Below the pieces are notes generated by a model. The model ran no database searches, was not told the DNA's origin, and saw only the letters and a program-made list of their open reading frames with translations. From an uncultured Flavihumibacter sp. (GTDB lineage: Bacteria; Bacteroidota; Bacteroidia; Chitinophagales; Chitinophagaceae), in assembly GCA_946482545.1 (NCBI GenBank), contig CAMLRX010000013.1, positions 1 through 49,514 of the forward strand: a stretch of DNA of 49,514 bases, written 5' to 3'. Positions 26,757 to 35,505 of the stretch are shown in pieces; within the stretch, counting starts at the first letter, position 1, and each line of letters begins with the position of its first letter. The translations under genes were made by a program, and so were the position numbers.

Positions 26757-28319
26757 TCAGTTCTTTTGGATTTTTAATTCGGAGGCCGGTGTGCCTTTCA
26801 ATTCAAAAGGTGTATCTGTAGCCGGATGCTCCAGGGATTTCACCCAGACTTCATGGCTGTTCTCCACCAATACAACCGGTGTTTTTACCGTACAGTTGAG
26901 CGTAATATTTTTCATATAGATACGGGTCCCCTCAATAATTTCGGCCCCGATTTTTGAAGTAAGGGTCATCTTCTTCATGTGGATGTCCTGGACATTCATT
27001 TCTGGTAAACCTCTTATGAAGATGCCTTTGTTGGCGCCCTCACACACGATATTCTCCATAAACACCTTCCGGAAAACCGGTGTTCCTTCATTCACTTCAG
27101 GCGTAACCGTTCTTTCTCCGTCGGTGGGAGATTTCACGAAATAATACATATCGAAGAATATCGCTTCCTGAACAATATCCTTCATATAAATATTCCTTGC
27201 GTAAATATGCTCCACCACACCGCCGCGTCCGCGGGTGGTTTTGAAGCGCAATCCTTTGTCGGTGCCCATGAACAGGCAATTCTCCACGAAAATATTTCTC
27301 GCCCCGCCACTCATTTCACTGCCGACCACGAAGCCGCCATGTCCTTTGTAAACAATGCAGTTTCTAACCACGCCATTTTCTGTTGGCATACCGCGCTTTC
27401 TGCCTTCCTCATCTTTTCCGGATTTGATGCAGATAGCATCATCCCCTACATCAAAGGTGCAGTCTTCGAGGAGGAAATTTTTACAGGATTCCAGGTCTAT
27501 TCCATCACCGTTCTGCGCGTACTCCGGGTTTTTAACGGTCACGTTTTTCAGTGTAATATCGCTGCACATGATGGGGTGAAGGTTCCAGGCAGGTGAGTTC
27601 TGAAAAGTAACACCTTCCAGTAAAACACGGTTGCAATTGATGAATACCACCAGATTGGGACGGAGGTAGTCTTTAATGTCTTCGAAATCCTTCAGGGATT
27701 TTCCTGGTTCCAGCAACATACTGCGCTTTTCTTCATGCGCCTTTTTAGTTTTCGCAGAAGGATACCAGAGCTTTTCATCGGCACTAACGATTCCTCCGGA
27801 TGCTACTTTCTTTTTCCATTCCGATGCCGTAAGCCTGTCGCGGCCCACCATACGCCACACATCGCCGTTGCCGTCCACCACACCTTTCCCGGTAATGGCA
27901 ATATTGCGAAGGTTGGTTCCAAATACCGGCGACTGGTTCCTGGCCGCTCTTCTCCCCTCATAAAACCCTTCTACCAGCGGGTATTGATCGAAGTCTTTTG
28001 TAAACAACAGCATAGCGCCTGCTTTCAGGTGAAGGTTCACATTATTCTGCATTTCCACAGGTCCTGTGAGCCAGATGCCTTCAGGCACAAGCACCACACC
28101 ACCGCCCTTTTTTGAGCAGGCCACGATAGCGTTGTTGATGTTTTTTGTATTGAGCGTAACACCATCATTCTTTGCTCCAAAAGCTTTGATGTTTATGGTA
28201 TCTTTTTTAAAAGAGGGCAACTGGGCCACCGGAAGTTTTTCCCAGGAATAAGTCTGGGCGTAAACACCAGCGCAGATACCGTTAAAAAACAAAAAGGCGG
28301 CGAGGATTTTCTTTATCAT
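26757..28319 (-). CDS. GH28 polygalacturonase 2
   Basis: This 520-residue secreted beta-helix hydrolase is a close relative of the GH28 enzyme at 22216. A 22-residue signal peptide ends at YAQ. Motifs are NGDGIDLES (near 271), VGDDAICIKSG (near 292), HGGFVVGSE (near 329) and RFKTTRGRGG. It acts on galacturonan oligosaccharides, probably in the periplasm. Its ATG overlaps the stop of the upstream esterase by one base (TAATG). The signal-peptide DNA is a copy of that of the esterase, although the mature proteins are unrelated. Confidence 0.93.
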   Translation of the reverse strand: MIKKILAAFLFFNGICAGVYAQTYSWEKLPVAQLPSFKKDTINIKAFGAKNDGVTLNTKNINNAIVACSKKGGGVVLVPEGIWLTGPVEMQNNVNLHLKAGAMLLFTKDFDQYPLVEGFYEGRRAARNQSPVFGTNLRNIAITGKGVVDGNGDVWRMVGRDRLTASEWKKKVASGGIVSADEKLWYPSAKTKKAHEEKRSMLLEPGKSLKDFEDIKDYLRPNLVVFINCNRVLLEGVTFQNSPAWNLHPIMCSDITLKNVTVKNPEYAQNGDGIDLESCKNFLLEDCTFDVGDDAICIKSGKDEEGRKRGMPTENGVVRNCIVYKGHGGFVVGSEMSGGARNIFVENCLFMGTDKGLRFKTTRGRGGVVEHIYARNIYMKDIVQEAIFFDMYYFVKSPTDGERTVTPEVNEGTPVFRKVFMENIVCEGANKGIFIRGLPEMNVQDIHMKKMTLTSKIGAEIIEGTRIYMKNITLNCTVKTPVVLVENSHEVWVKSLEHPATDTPFELKGTPASELKIQKN

Positions 28320-28328
28320 TATTTGATC
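28254..28328 (-). repeat. Signal-peptide cassette repeat, copy A (GH28)
   Basis: This 75-bp segment, from 9 bp before the ATG to the Ala-Gln cleavage site of the GH28 signal peptide, matches 29180-29254 at 64 of 75 positions without gaps. It also supplies the last two codons and the stop of the preceding esterase. Confidence 0.85.
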
Positions 28329-29245
28329 TTTTCAGAGATGAAATTCATTTCAATAAGCCAGCGCTCACATAATGCTGTCCAAAGTGCTGTGCTCCCCGGG
28401 TTATTGCGCAGTGCGATGGCGTGTCCTCCCTCCGGGAAAATATGCACGCTTACCGGTCTTTTGTGTTTCAGCATAGCAGCAGCGTACATCAAACTGTTTT
28501 CCGCAGCTACCGTTTTATCATTGGCAGCATGAACAAGAAATGCCGGACATGTGGCAGCGGATACAAGTTTTTCTGCTGAAAAAGCTTCTATATCTTCATC
28601 AGTGGTTTTTTCACCCAACAATGTTTTCCTGCTGCCTTCGTGTGCATATTCTCCCATGCTGATTACGGGAGAAACGAGCACTGAAAAATCCGGCAGAAAA
28701 GACATGAATGAAACACTGTCTTTCCTGTCATACATCAGTTTAGAACTTACAGCAGCCATTGCCGCAAGATGCCCTCCCGCAGAGGAGCCCGTTACGCCCA
28801 CCCGACTGGAATCTATGCCCCATTCAACCGCATTTTTCCTGATCAGTTGAATGGCTCTTTGCAAGTCCTGCAATGGCGCTTTCGATCTTTCCATCAAATC
28901 CGGGGAATGCGGAAGCCTGTAATTCAGGACAAAAGCACTCATACCGATGGTATTGAACCATTTTGCCAATTGCACCCCGCTGATCATATAAGCAAGTCGC
29001 TGGTAGCCGCCTCCCGGACATATAACAACAGCCGCACCTTTATTTTCCTGGCGGGAAGGAAAATATGCAAGTATGGAAGGTTTCCCCACCTGATATACCC
29101 GTTCATTGGCGATGCTGTCGTTTATCGGAAGATGCTTTGTATTAGGCATATCCCCATTGGGCCACAATGCTATTTTTTCCTGGGCGAAAACACCAGCGCA
29201 GACCCCGTTAAAAAACAAACACGCAATAAGTATTTTCTTTATCAT
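28319..29245 (-). CDS. Secreted alpha/beta-hydrolase esterase (acetylesterase-like)
   Basis: The 308-residue protein has a signal peptide ending at FAQ (22). Its hydrolase fold shows the oxyanion loop CPGGGY, nucleophile S155 in GSSAGG, an acid in HAANDKTV and H in PEGGHA. This is the BD-FAE/acetyl-xylan-esterase-like group found in many plant-polysaccharide loci. Between pectin enzymes it probably removes acetyl (or feruloyl) esters from pectin; this is inference. The signal peptide shares 18 of 22 residues with that of the next gene, GH28 polygalacturonase 2. It is coupled to that gene by TAATG. Confidence 0.85.
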   Translation of the reverse strand: MIKKILIACLFFNGVCAGVFAQEKIALWPNGDMPNTKHLPINDSIANERVYQVGKPSILAYFPSRQENKGAAVVICPGGGYQRLAYMISGVQLAKWFNTIGMSAFVLNYRLPHSPDLMERSKAPLQDLQRAIQLIRKNAVEWGIDSSRVGVTGSSAGGHLAAMAAVSSKLMYDRKDSVSFMSFLPDFSVLVSPVISMGEYAHEGSRKTLLGEKTTDEDIEAFSAEKLVSAATCPAFLVHAANDKTVAAENSLMYAAAMLKHKRPVSVHIFPEGGHAIALRNNPGSTALWTALCERWLIEMNFISEKIK

Positions 29246-29254
29246 TATCTGATC
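29180..29254 (-). repeat. Signal-peptide cassette repeat, copy B (esterase)
   Basis: This is the second copy of the 75-bp cassette at 28254-28328, with 11 substitutions. It codes for the esterase signal peptide and 9 bp before its ATG. Similarity ends at the cleavage site on one side and just before GATCAGATA on the other. Confidence 0.85.
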
Positions 29255-29334
29255 ACTTCAGGATGAAATCATTTTATCCATACATATCGATTTTCAGACC
29301 AGTTCCGGTCCTTATATCGAATTCCATTATACGC

Positions 29335-30627
29335 TCATTCCCTGAGCCATGCCCACCGTTTTGCCCAATCCAGCAAAACTTCTTCGCGCCACTTTGAAAC
29401 GGTTTTACCGCCCTGTATCTTTCCATCATACAGTTGAGGGTCTTTCTTATCGGTAAACCAGTTTTTACCAAGTTTATAGTCCGTTTTATTTTCTTTTCCC
29501 GGCCATTGGTTGGTAACAGTGAGCACACCTTGCTGTTCCTTGAACCCCGGGATTGCTGAAGTGATTTTGTAATGCAGCTTTTCGGCCTGCTTGGGAATGT
29601 ACATCAGCCCGTATCTGCCTTCGCCAAGGTAATAACCTCCCCATTTCTGCACCTCATTTTTATAAGGAACTTCCATCCAGAAACAAACGGAATCCGGTGG
29701 AATATTTATTTCAGGCCCCTTCAATACAAACTCCACTATCGTACAAAAAGACACGGTATCGGTCACCTGTGTAGCACGATCAAAAACAACTTTAGGACTG
29801 CGGGTAAAACGCTCAAAGCTTCCACCCCAGCTTTCCCGCATGGGATTTGCGGGATCGCCGTCCATGAGGTACAGCAACGATGGCGTATCGCCCATCTTCA
29901 CTTCCCCGCTATAGTAATTTTTAAAATTTTTTCCAAGATGCCCGGAAGAGCGGATATAGTTATCGTAGTATTTATCACCTCTTATACTATCGATTATATC
30001 AGTTTTGGAGAAAAAACCATAGTAAGACGCATTCACTTCAATAAACCAGAGGGCAGGAAAGTGCTTAACGATATAATTGTAGCTGTTCGCGCTCCATTTT
30101 TTATTGGGTCCTCCGATCCAGTAAATACGAATCTTATCCTGAATATCCGGGGCGTCGTGCAGGGCCTGCGCCACATCTTCCAAACCACCCCAGCCCAATA
30201 CCCACAAGGGCTGTACTGATTTCTTCCTGGCGCATTTGATGATCCATTCCGACCCTTCCGTGGCTGATGTGTATCCTTTGTAGGGTGCACTCCCCTTTTT
30301 GCCCTGTTTGGTCACCGACCGCAAATAACCCGGAGACGAAAGGCCTTTTTCATGCGCTTTCAGTTTGGGGTAATCCTTTTCATACAGATCTATCATGCGT
30401 AAAATTTCAGCCTTACTTCCGTTTCCGTATGACGGGGAAGAAACAAGACCTTCAATCTTAAATTTATCGCTGTACATCAGCAAATGTGTCATAGACTGAT
30501 TGTCATCGGGGTCGGTTCCGCCAATATCCGTGCTTATCAACACCCTGGGCTTTACCGGAACAGACTGTTGTGCATTTACATTCATTACACCAATGAAAAC
30601 CAGCAGCAATAACAGTAGCTTTTTCAT
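29335..30627 (-). CDS. DUF1593 protein (nucleoside-hydrolase-like, Sde182 type)
   Basis: The 430-residue secreted protein has a signal peptide ending at NAQ. Residues about 27-290 carry the nucleoside-hydrolase-like fold: VLISTDIGGTDPDDNQS is the Asp cluster that binds calcium in inosine-uridine hydrolases, and WVLGWGGLEDVAQAL follows. A beta-sandwich C-terminus completes the DUF1593/Sde182 family. Members occur in plant cell-wall loci and have been described as cellulose-binding, but no reaction is established. Here the context suggests action on pectin fragments. I chose the ATG at 30627; two codons further an in-frame TTG precedes it. Next gene downstream is the esterase, 90 bp away. Confidence 0.82.
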   Translation of the reverse strand: MKKLLLLLLVFIGVMNVNAQQSVPVKPRVLISTDIGGTDPDDNQSMTHLLMYSDKFKIEGLVSSPSYGNGSKAEILRMIDLYEKDYPKLKAHEKGLSSPGYLRSVTKQGKKGSAPYKGYTSATEGSEWIIKCARKKSVQPLWVLGWGGLEDVAQALHDAPDIQDKIRIYWIGGPNKKWSANSYNYIVKHFPALWFIEVNASYYGFFSKTDIIDSIRGDKYYDNYIRSSGHLGKNFKNYYSGEVKMGDTPSLLYLMDGDPANPMRESWGGSFERFTRSPKVVFDRATQVTDTVSFCTIVEFVLKGPEINIPPDSVCFWMEVPYKNEVQKWGGYYLGEGRYGLMYIPKQAEKLHYKITSAIPGFKEQQGVLTVTNQWPGKENKTDYKLGKNWFTDKKDPQLYDGKIQGGKTVSKWREEVLLDWAKRWAWLRE

Positions 30628-30708
30628 CTGCAAAATTTTGACGTTTCGAACGTAACCGGTATTGAGGCTTGCTCAAAGATTCAGCGTAAGCAAAGCCTTG
30701 CATACATT

Positions 30709-31692
30709 TTACCGCCCATTTTCAGGCACCCATCCATCGTGCCGGGTAAAAATTTGTTTCAAAGTGTATTGTTTCAGCTCCTTTGCCGTGAGTTGTTTTG
30801 CCCAGTTCACCCGTTCTTTTGAAGCGCCTGGTCCTTTGCTTTCATATTCCGCGTACAACACTGTTTTTTCATTGTCCGGGTTGCGCCAGTTGTCCCAGCC
30901 TGCGGGCAGAATATGCGCATCCATGTCCGTGTTGATGAACACCGTTTTTGCGTGTGGCCGCCACGGTCTTCCCAGGTAAACTTTCCTGGCAGAAGTATCG
31001 GCCTTCAAAGTACAATCAAAGAACACATATCCGAATGGCTGCGCAGGCGATGTAGATGCTGCGGTAATGTAAGAATTTCTTTTGCTGAAGATGGTACAGC
31101 GTTGAAAAACAGCGGTTGCTTCGCCAAAAATAAAATCCGTTGTACCTTCTATATAACAATCTTCATAATACTGCCTGCTGGTATTGGTGGCGGTGTACAG
31201 CGTATCCTGGTTACCGAGGAGCCTGCATTTGCGTACAATGCACCTGTCGCCCTCCACATGGAGCGCCACGGCCTGCCCTACGGGACCGGATGTATTTTCA
31301 ATAGTCAGGTTTTCGGCGATGAAATCATTGCCTTGTACGAGAACGGTGTATGAAGTATAAGTACTGAATTTATCTTTCCCCGTGAAATCTTTGCCGGGAT
31401 AGGGTTTGCCGGAATAATCGTTCCAGGAGATGATGGTGCTATCCGTATTTTCACCGATAATCGATATCCGTATTTTCCAGGAAGGGATCACCAGTTTTTC
31501 ACGGTAAATTCCGTTCTTAACGTGAATGGTTACCCGTACTTGGGAAAGATCGCGCACTGCATTTACCGCCTCCTGGATGGTGGTATAATCGCCGGTACCA
31601 TCTTTGGCCACCACAAGTTTAACAGGATCTGCACGCCAGGACAGCAAAGCAGCGGAAAGAAATAAAAAACAAAGCGTGGTAATTCTGTACAT
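30709..31692 (-). CDS. CE8 pectin methylesterase, non-lipoprotein
   Basis: This 327-residue pectinesterase paralogue has motifs GIYREK, GQAVALH, QDTLY (D163), DFIFG (D186) and LGRPW (R242). The N-terminus is a signal peptide without a lipobox Cys at its cleavage point, so it is probably soluble in the periplasm, in contrast to the lipoprotein CE8 at 25757. It demethylates galacturonan. It lies 30 bp downstream of the CE12 gene and 81 bp upstream of DUF1593 on the same strand. Confidence 0.93.
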   Translation of the reverse strand: MYRITTLCFLFLSAALLSWRADPVKLVVAKDGTGDYTTIQEAVNAVRDLSQVRVTIHVKNGIYREKLVIPSWKIRISIIGENTDSTIISWNDYSGKPYPGKDFTGKDKFSTYTSYTVLVQGNDFIAENLTIENTSGPVGQAVALHVEGDRCIVRKCRLLGNQDTLYTATNTSRQYYEDCYIEGTTDFIFGEATAVFQRCTIFSKRNSYITAASTSPAQPFGYVFFDCTLKADTSARKVYLGRPWRPHAKTVFINTDMDAHILPAGWDNWRNPDNEKTVLYAEYESKGPGASKERVNWAKQLTAKELKQYTLKQIFTRHDGWVPENGR

Positions 31693-31722
31693 ATTAAGCG
31701 GGTTATTGTTGTGGCGGATGAA

Positions 31723-32454
31723 CTATTTCTGATTGTTTACTACATGATCCACTATCGGCAAGTTAAGCGACCTCAGTTCTTTCAGCACCAGTTGCGCCAT
31801 CAGCCTTGCGCCAAGTTCGCTGAAATGGGTATCGTCGGCTTTACCGGCAGGATGGTTCGGATGTTCTCCCGGTTGCAGGTGCAGGTAAAGCAGCTTTGAG
31901 GCTTCCGGCCCCATCTGCAGCAATAAAGCACGGCTTTTTTCATCGAGGTCCACCAGTGGAACATTTAATTGTTTGGCCACGCTGCGGGTGATGTCGGAAT
32001 ATTCCTTGTGTGTGTCCAGCAGTTTTCCTTCAGGGGAAAAATGCCTTCTTGCCACGGCGGTAATCAACACCGGAAACGCGTTTTTTTCACGGGTATCGTT
32101 CACGTATTTTTCCAGGTTCTTCCGGAACTCATCGGGGGTGGTGGCTGATTTTTTGGTGGGTATTTCGTCGTTGTGTCCGAACTGGATCAATACATAATCA
32201 CCTTTCTCCAGTTTGCTCACGATGGGGTCCCAGCGTTTCTCCTGCATGAAGCTGCGGGTACTTCTTCCATTCTGTGCATGATTTTCCACCACTGCTGAAC
32301 TATCGAAAAAAGTAGCAAAAGGGACACCCCAACCCATTTCGGGAACAGCTTTGGTGCTTTTGATGGACATCGTGGAATCACCAACAAGGTAGATATGTAT
32401 CTTCTCTTTTGAGGTAAACAAGAAGGGGAGTAAGCAATATAAAAGATATTTCAT
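31723..32454 (-). CDS. CE12 rhamnogalacturonan acetylesterase (SGNH hydrolase)
   Basis: The 243-residue protein carries the SGNH blocks: GDSTMS with nucleophile S27 (block I), the Gly of NGRSTRSF (II), N95 in FGHNDE (III) and DTHF near the end (V). This arrangement is the CE12 type that removes acetyl groups from rhamnogalacturonan I. The start ATG at 32454 gives a short N-terminal hydrophobic signal (YLLYCLLPFLF); a GTG seven codons upstream is less likely. A REP-like palindrome lies 27-49 bp before the start, between this gene and the upstream pectate lyase. Confidence 0.9.
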   Translation of the reverse strand: MKYLLYCLLPFLFTSKEKIHIYLVGDSTMSIKSTKAVPEMGWGVPFATFFDSSAVVENHAQNGRSTRSFMQEKRWDPIVSKLEKGDYVLIQFGHNDEIPTKKSATTPDEFRKNLEKYVNDTREKNAFPVLITAVARRHFSPEGKLLDTHKEYSDITRSVAKQLNVPLVDLDEKSRALLLQMGPEASKLLYLHLQPGEHPNHPAGKADDTHFSELGARLMAQLVLKELRSLNLPIVDHVVNNQK

Positions 32455-32480
32455 GATGGTTGTTTTGAGCCTCACCCCAA

Positions 32481-32503
32481 CCCCTCTCCCGGGGGGAGAG
32501 GGG
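32481..32503. repeat. REP-like GC-rich palindrome
   Basis: CCCCTCTCCC (32481-32490) and GGGAGAGGGG (32494-32503) form a perfect 10-bp stem around GGG, preceded by GAGCCTCACCCCAA. I recall this composition as a widespread dispersed repeat in many bacterial phyla. It lies in the gap between a PL1 gene and the CE12 gene and could act as an mRNA hairpin. Confidence 0.65.
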
Positions 32504-32554
32504 CAGGAACCTTCTACGGAGTGTAGCGTAAACGAGGTGCTTCGGGTTTTTAAA

Positions 32555-33889
32555 TCAGGCTTTCCCTGCTGGCAGTTGCAGGAGGCCGTTCAAATATATT
32601 TCAAGGTTCGTATACTCTTTGTGTAAGGATTTCAGTTGGGCATCGTTTTTTAACGGATCGAGATGGTGTTCTTTCTCCCATACATCGGGCATACCATCAC
32701 CATCGGTATCTTTTGGCGCTGTGGTCGATTTCAAAACAGGCAATCCGCCTGCTTCTTCAAGGGTATTGATGATGCCATTTTTTTCCTTGCCTCTGGAAGC
32801 CGTTCCTGAACGTACTTCATGTACGATCCTTTCATCCAGCGCATCTCTTTTATAACTTGCTCCGGCAAACTTCAACACCTGTTCGTATGCTTTGGCTGCA
32901 TCCACTCCGTTAACTTCCGGTGCGGGAAAGGGTTTATCTGCACGGGCTGAATCAACGTTTTTACCATGAACACCTTTCCAGTTGTCGGCGGTTACTTTGG
33001 GGGAATTCTCCAATACATTTCCGTTCACATAAAACAAACCATAGGGCGAAGAAGGGTTCAATATTCTTTCCACCACCGTTTTCCGGGTGGCGGGTCCTGC
33101 TTTGTAATAATTATTCACCACATTGTATTTCCCTTTTTCACCGCCGTAGGAATTGTTGATGGTCCAGTTGTACACCACATTATAGCGGTAATCCACCAGT
33201 TCATCTTCCGGATTTTGAGTGGAGGATGAACCGCTGAACCTGGGCATCCTGCTTTTGTGGTGTGCCAGCAGGTTGTGGTGAAAACTGGCACCTTCCCCGC
33301 CCCATATTCCGCCGTAACCATGTTCACCTTTCACGTGGGCGGATGCGTTCAGGCTTTCGGAGATGAGGCACCATTGAAGTGTAAAATCACGGTTCCGGTA
33401 AAACGAAGCGCATTCATCCGTGGACCAACTGATGGAACAATGATCGATAATGATATTTCTATGCCCCGTTCCGCCTATCGCATCGGCCTCCACTTTATTG
33501 GCATCGCCGAGGCGGATGCGCAGGTAGCGGATGATCACATTATCTGCGCTTACACTTACCGGGTAGCCGGTAATACAGATGCCGTCCCCGGGCGCTGATT
33601 GTCCGGCGATGGTTACGTCTCCATTGTTTATGGGCAGCCTGGACTGGAGTTCAATATTTCCTGAGACAGAGAACAGGATCGTTCTGGCGCCTTTTTCTTT
33701 CAGGGCGTCACGCAGACTTCCCGGCCCATCATCATTCAGGTTGGTTACATACAGCACGCGGCCGCCTCTTCCTCCTGTAGTAAATCTGCCAAAGCCCTCA
33801 GCCCCCGGAAAGGCCAGGGGCTGGGCTTGTGTACTTGCAACAACAAACAAGAAGATCAATACGCTTAGTGTGCTCAGTCGGTTTATCAT
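32555..33889 (-). CDS. PL1 pectate lyase 1 (Sec-secreted)
   Basis: The 444-residue parallel beta-helix lyase cleaves galacturonan by beta-elimination and needs calcium. A signal peptide ends at TQAQ (23). The conserved opening is FPGAEGFGRFTTGGRGG; then IDHCSISWSTDE (near 149-160), WCLISESL and the FHHNLLAHHKSRMPRF catalytic Arg region. A C-terminal DTDGDGMPDVWE calcium-binding loop is present. There is no lipobox, so it is likely periplasmic. It is 9 bp downstream of its paralogue at 33899 and shares a 32-base identical stretch with it. Confidence 0.92.
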   Translation of the reverse strand: MINRLSTLSVLIFLFVVASTQAQPLAFPGAEGFGRFTTGGRGGRVLYVTNLNDDGPGSLRDALKEKGARTILFSVSGNIELQSRLPINNGDVTIAGQSAPGDGICITGYPVSVSADNVIIRYLRIRLGDANKVEADAIGGTGHRNIIIDHCSISWSTDECASFYRNRDFTLQWCLISESLNASAHVKGEHGYGGIWGGEGASFHHNLLAHHKSRMPRFSGSSSTQNPEDELVDYRYNVVYNWTINNSYGGEKGKYNVVNNYYKAGPATRKTVVERILNPSSPYGLFYVNGNVLENSPKVTADNWKGVHGKNVDSARADKPFPAPEVNGVDAAKAYEQVLKFAGASYKRDALDERIVHEVRSGTASRGKEKNGIINTLEEAGGLPVLKSTTAPKDTDGDGMPDVWEKEHHLDPLKNDAQLKSLHKEYTNLEIYLNGLLQLPAGKA

Positions 33890-33898
33890 AGTACTGTT

Positions 33899-35395
33899 TT
33901 ATTGCCCTTTTTGTTTCGTGGTAATTTCTTCCACCAGGCTGTTGATATACACTTCAAGATTGTCGTAGGCGGTGCTGAGGTTGCGTCCGTTCGCTACATT
34001 CTTCGACAGGTCCAGTTTTTTTTGTGTTTTCCATGCATCAGCGATGCCATCGCCTGCGGTATTCGCCGGAGCAGGCTTGCTGTTCAGCACGGGCCATCCG
34101 CCGGCATCCGTTTGTGAATCCAGAATTCCTTTTTTGCCTGTCTTGGAACCATTGAACGTTACAGTTCCCCCTTTTACTTCATTCACTACCCTGGCATCCA
34201 CCGCATCCCTGGAAAGACTACAGCCACCGTATGCAAGTACAAGATCGTATGCTTTTTCCGCCGTGTGCTGCGTGATGGTATCATAAGGGAAGGCTGTGGT
34301 GGCTTTCGCCACAGATAGGATGACACCAGGACGAAGATCAACACCACCGGCCCAGTTATCGGAAGTAATGCCGGTATTGCCATGCAGGTAATTGGCGGAG
34401 ATGTAGAATTTTCCGAAACCGGGTGGATTAAGGGAGGGATTGGCATCCATGGATATTTCGAGGATGCGTTTGTTCCGCGAAGTTGGTGTACCAGGGCCAG
34501 GCTTGTAATAATTCGCTACCATGTTGTGGTTGCCATTCTCCCCGCCATAAGCACTGTTATCTCCCCAATTGTACAGCACATTGTTGCGGTAATCCACATT
34601 TTCAGCCACATCGGAGAAAGGATTGGTCATACCGGAACGCGCGCCTCCATTGAAACGTGGGTTTCGGCTGTTGTGGTGTGCCAGCAGGTTGTGGTGAAAA
34701 CTCACATTACTTCCGCCCCAGATACCGCCATAGCCATGGTCGGCTTTTTCGTGAAACGATTTATTCAGGCTCTCCGTGATGAAGCACCATTGCATGGTGA
34801 AGTTCTTGTTGAAATAAAAAGAACTTGCTTCATCTATCGACCAACTGATGGAGCAATGATCTATTATAATGTTCTGGTGGTACCTTCCCCACAGGGCATC
34901 TGATTCGCGCTGCGCGAGATCGCCCATCCGGAACCGCATGTAACGGATAATGACATTATCCGCATCCACTACCACATCGTAATCCTGCACGCAAATGCCG
35001 TCTCCGGGCGCTGTTTGTCCGGCGATGGTTACGTCGTTGTTCCGGATATTCAGGGTACTTTTCAATTTAATATTTCCCGACACTTCAAATACGATGATGC
35101 GCGGACCGGTCTGGCTGATGGCATCACGCAGCGTGCCGGCGCCTGCATCTGCGAGCGAGGTTACTTTAATTACTTTACCGCCGCGGCCACCGGTAGTATT
35201 TTTTCCAAACCCTTCAGCCCCGGGGAAAGCGAAAGCTTTTTCCTGAACGGGTCCCTGAGGTTCTTCTTCCTCTTCCTGTGTGCCTGTTCCCGGAGGATCG
35301 GGGAAGACATTCTTTTTGCAACTCATGGCGATGAGTGAAAAACAAAGCAATAAAATCCCGGGCAGGCGCAATACCCGCAATGTATTTCTGATCAT
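33899..35395 (-). CDS. PL1 pectate lyase 2 (lipoprotein)
   Basis: This 498-residue lyase is related to the neighbouring PL1 but carries a lipobox IAMSC at C26, followed by a Pro/Glu-rich linker (TGTQEEEEEPQGP). Motifs: FPGAEGFGKNTTGGRGG, IDHCSISWSIDE, GYGGIWGG, FHHNLLAHHNSRNPRF. The lipid anchor and linker suggest display at the cell surface, where it could make the first cuts in pectin. It is the first enzyme after the SusC-SusD-beta-helix group and is separated from it by a hairpin at 35421. Confidence 0.93.
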   Translation of the reverse strand: MIRNTLRVLRLPGILLLCFSLIAMSCKKNVFPDPPGTGTQEEEEEPQGPVQEKAFAFPGAEGFGKNTTGGRGGKVIKVTSLADAGAGTLRDAISQTGPRIIVFEVSGNIKLKSTLNIRNNDVTIAGQTAPGDGICVQDYDVVVDADNVIIRYMRFRMGDLAQRESDALWGRYHQNIIIDHCSISWSIDEASSFYFNKNFTMQWCFITESLNKSFHEKADHGYGGIWGGSNVSFHHNLLAHHNSRNPRFNGGARSGMTNPFSDVAENVDYRNNVLYNWGDNSAYGGENGNHNMVANYYKPGPGTPTSRNKRILEISMDANPSLNPPGFGKFYISANYLHGNTGITSDNWAGGVDLRPGVILSVAKATTAFPYDTITQHTAEKAYDLVLAYGGCSLSRDAVDARVVNEVKGGTVTFNGSKTGKKGILDSQTDAGGWPVLNSKPAPANTAGDGIADAWKTQKKLDLSKNVANGRNLSTAYDNLEVYINSLVEEITTKQKGQ

Positions 35396-35420
35396 GATAC
35401 AGCTTATCTTTTTTGAAATA

Positions 35421-35450
35421 GCCGGGGATGCTTTTCAGCTACTCCCCGGC
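35421..35450. terminator. Stem-loop between the SusCD group and the enzyme genes
   Basis: GCCGGGGA (35421-35428) and TCCCCGGC (35443-35450) form a perfect 8-bp stem in the 110-bp gap. On the minus strand it is followed by TATTTC, a weak T-tract. It may lower transcription of the downstream enzymes relative to susCD or mark an mRNA processing point. Confidence 0.5.
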
Positions 35451-35505
35451 GTTTCATTCTTCAACGCATGTATAAACCTCGTTTTGTCAACAGTTGATTT
35501 CGTTG

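Noticed and set aside
30634..30660. Palindromic ACGTT-TCG-AACGT with CCGGTATTG before the DUF1593 gene as another LacI operator
   Set aside because: Aligned on its CG it misses most specified bases of the sites at 42307 and 42413; likely chance.
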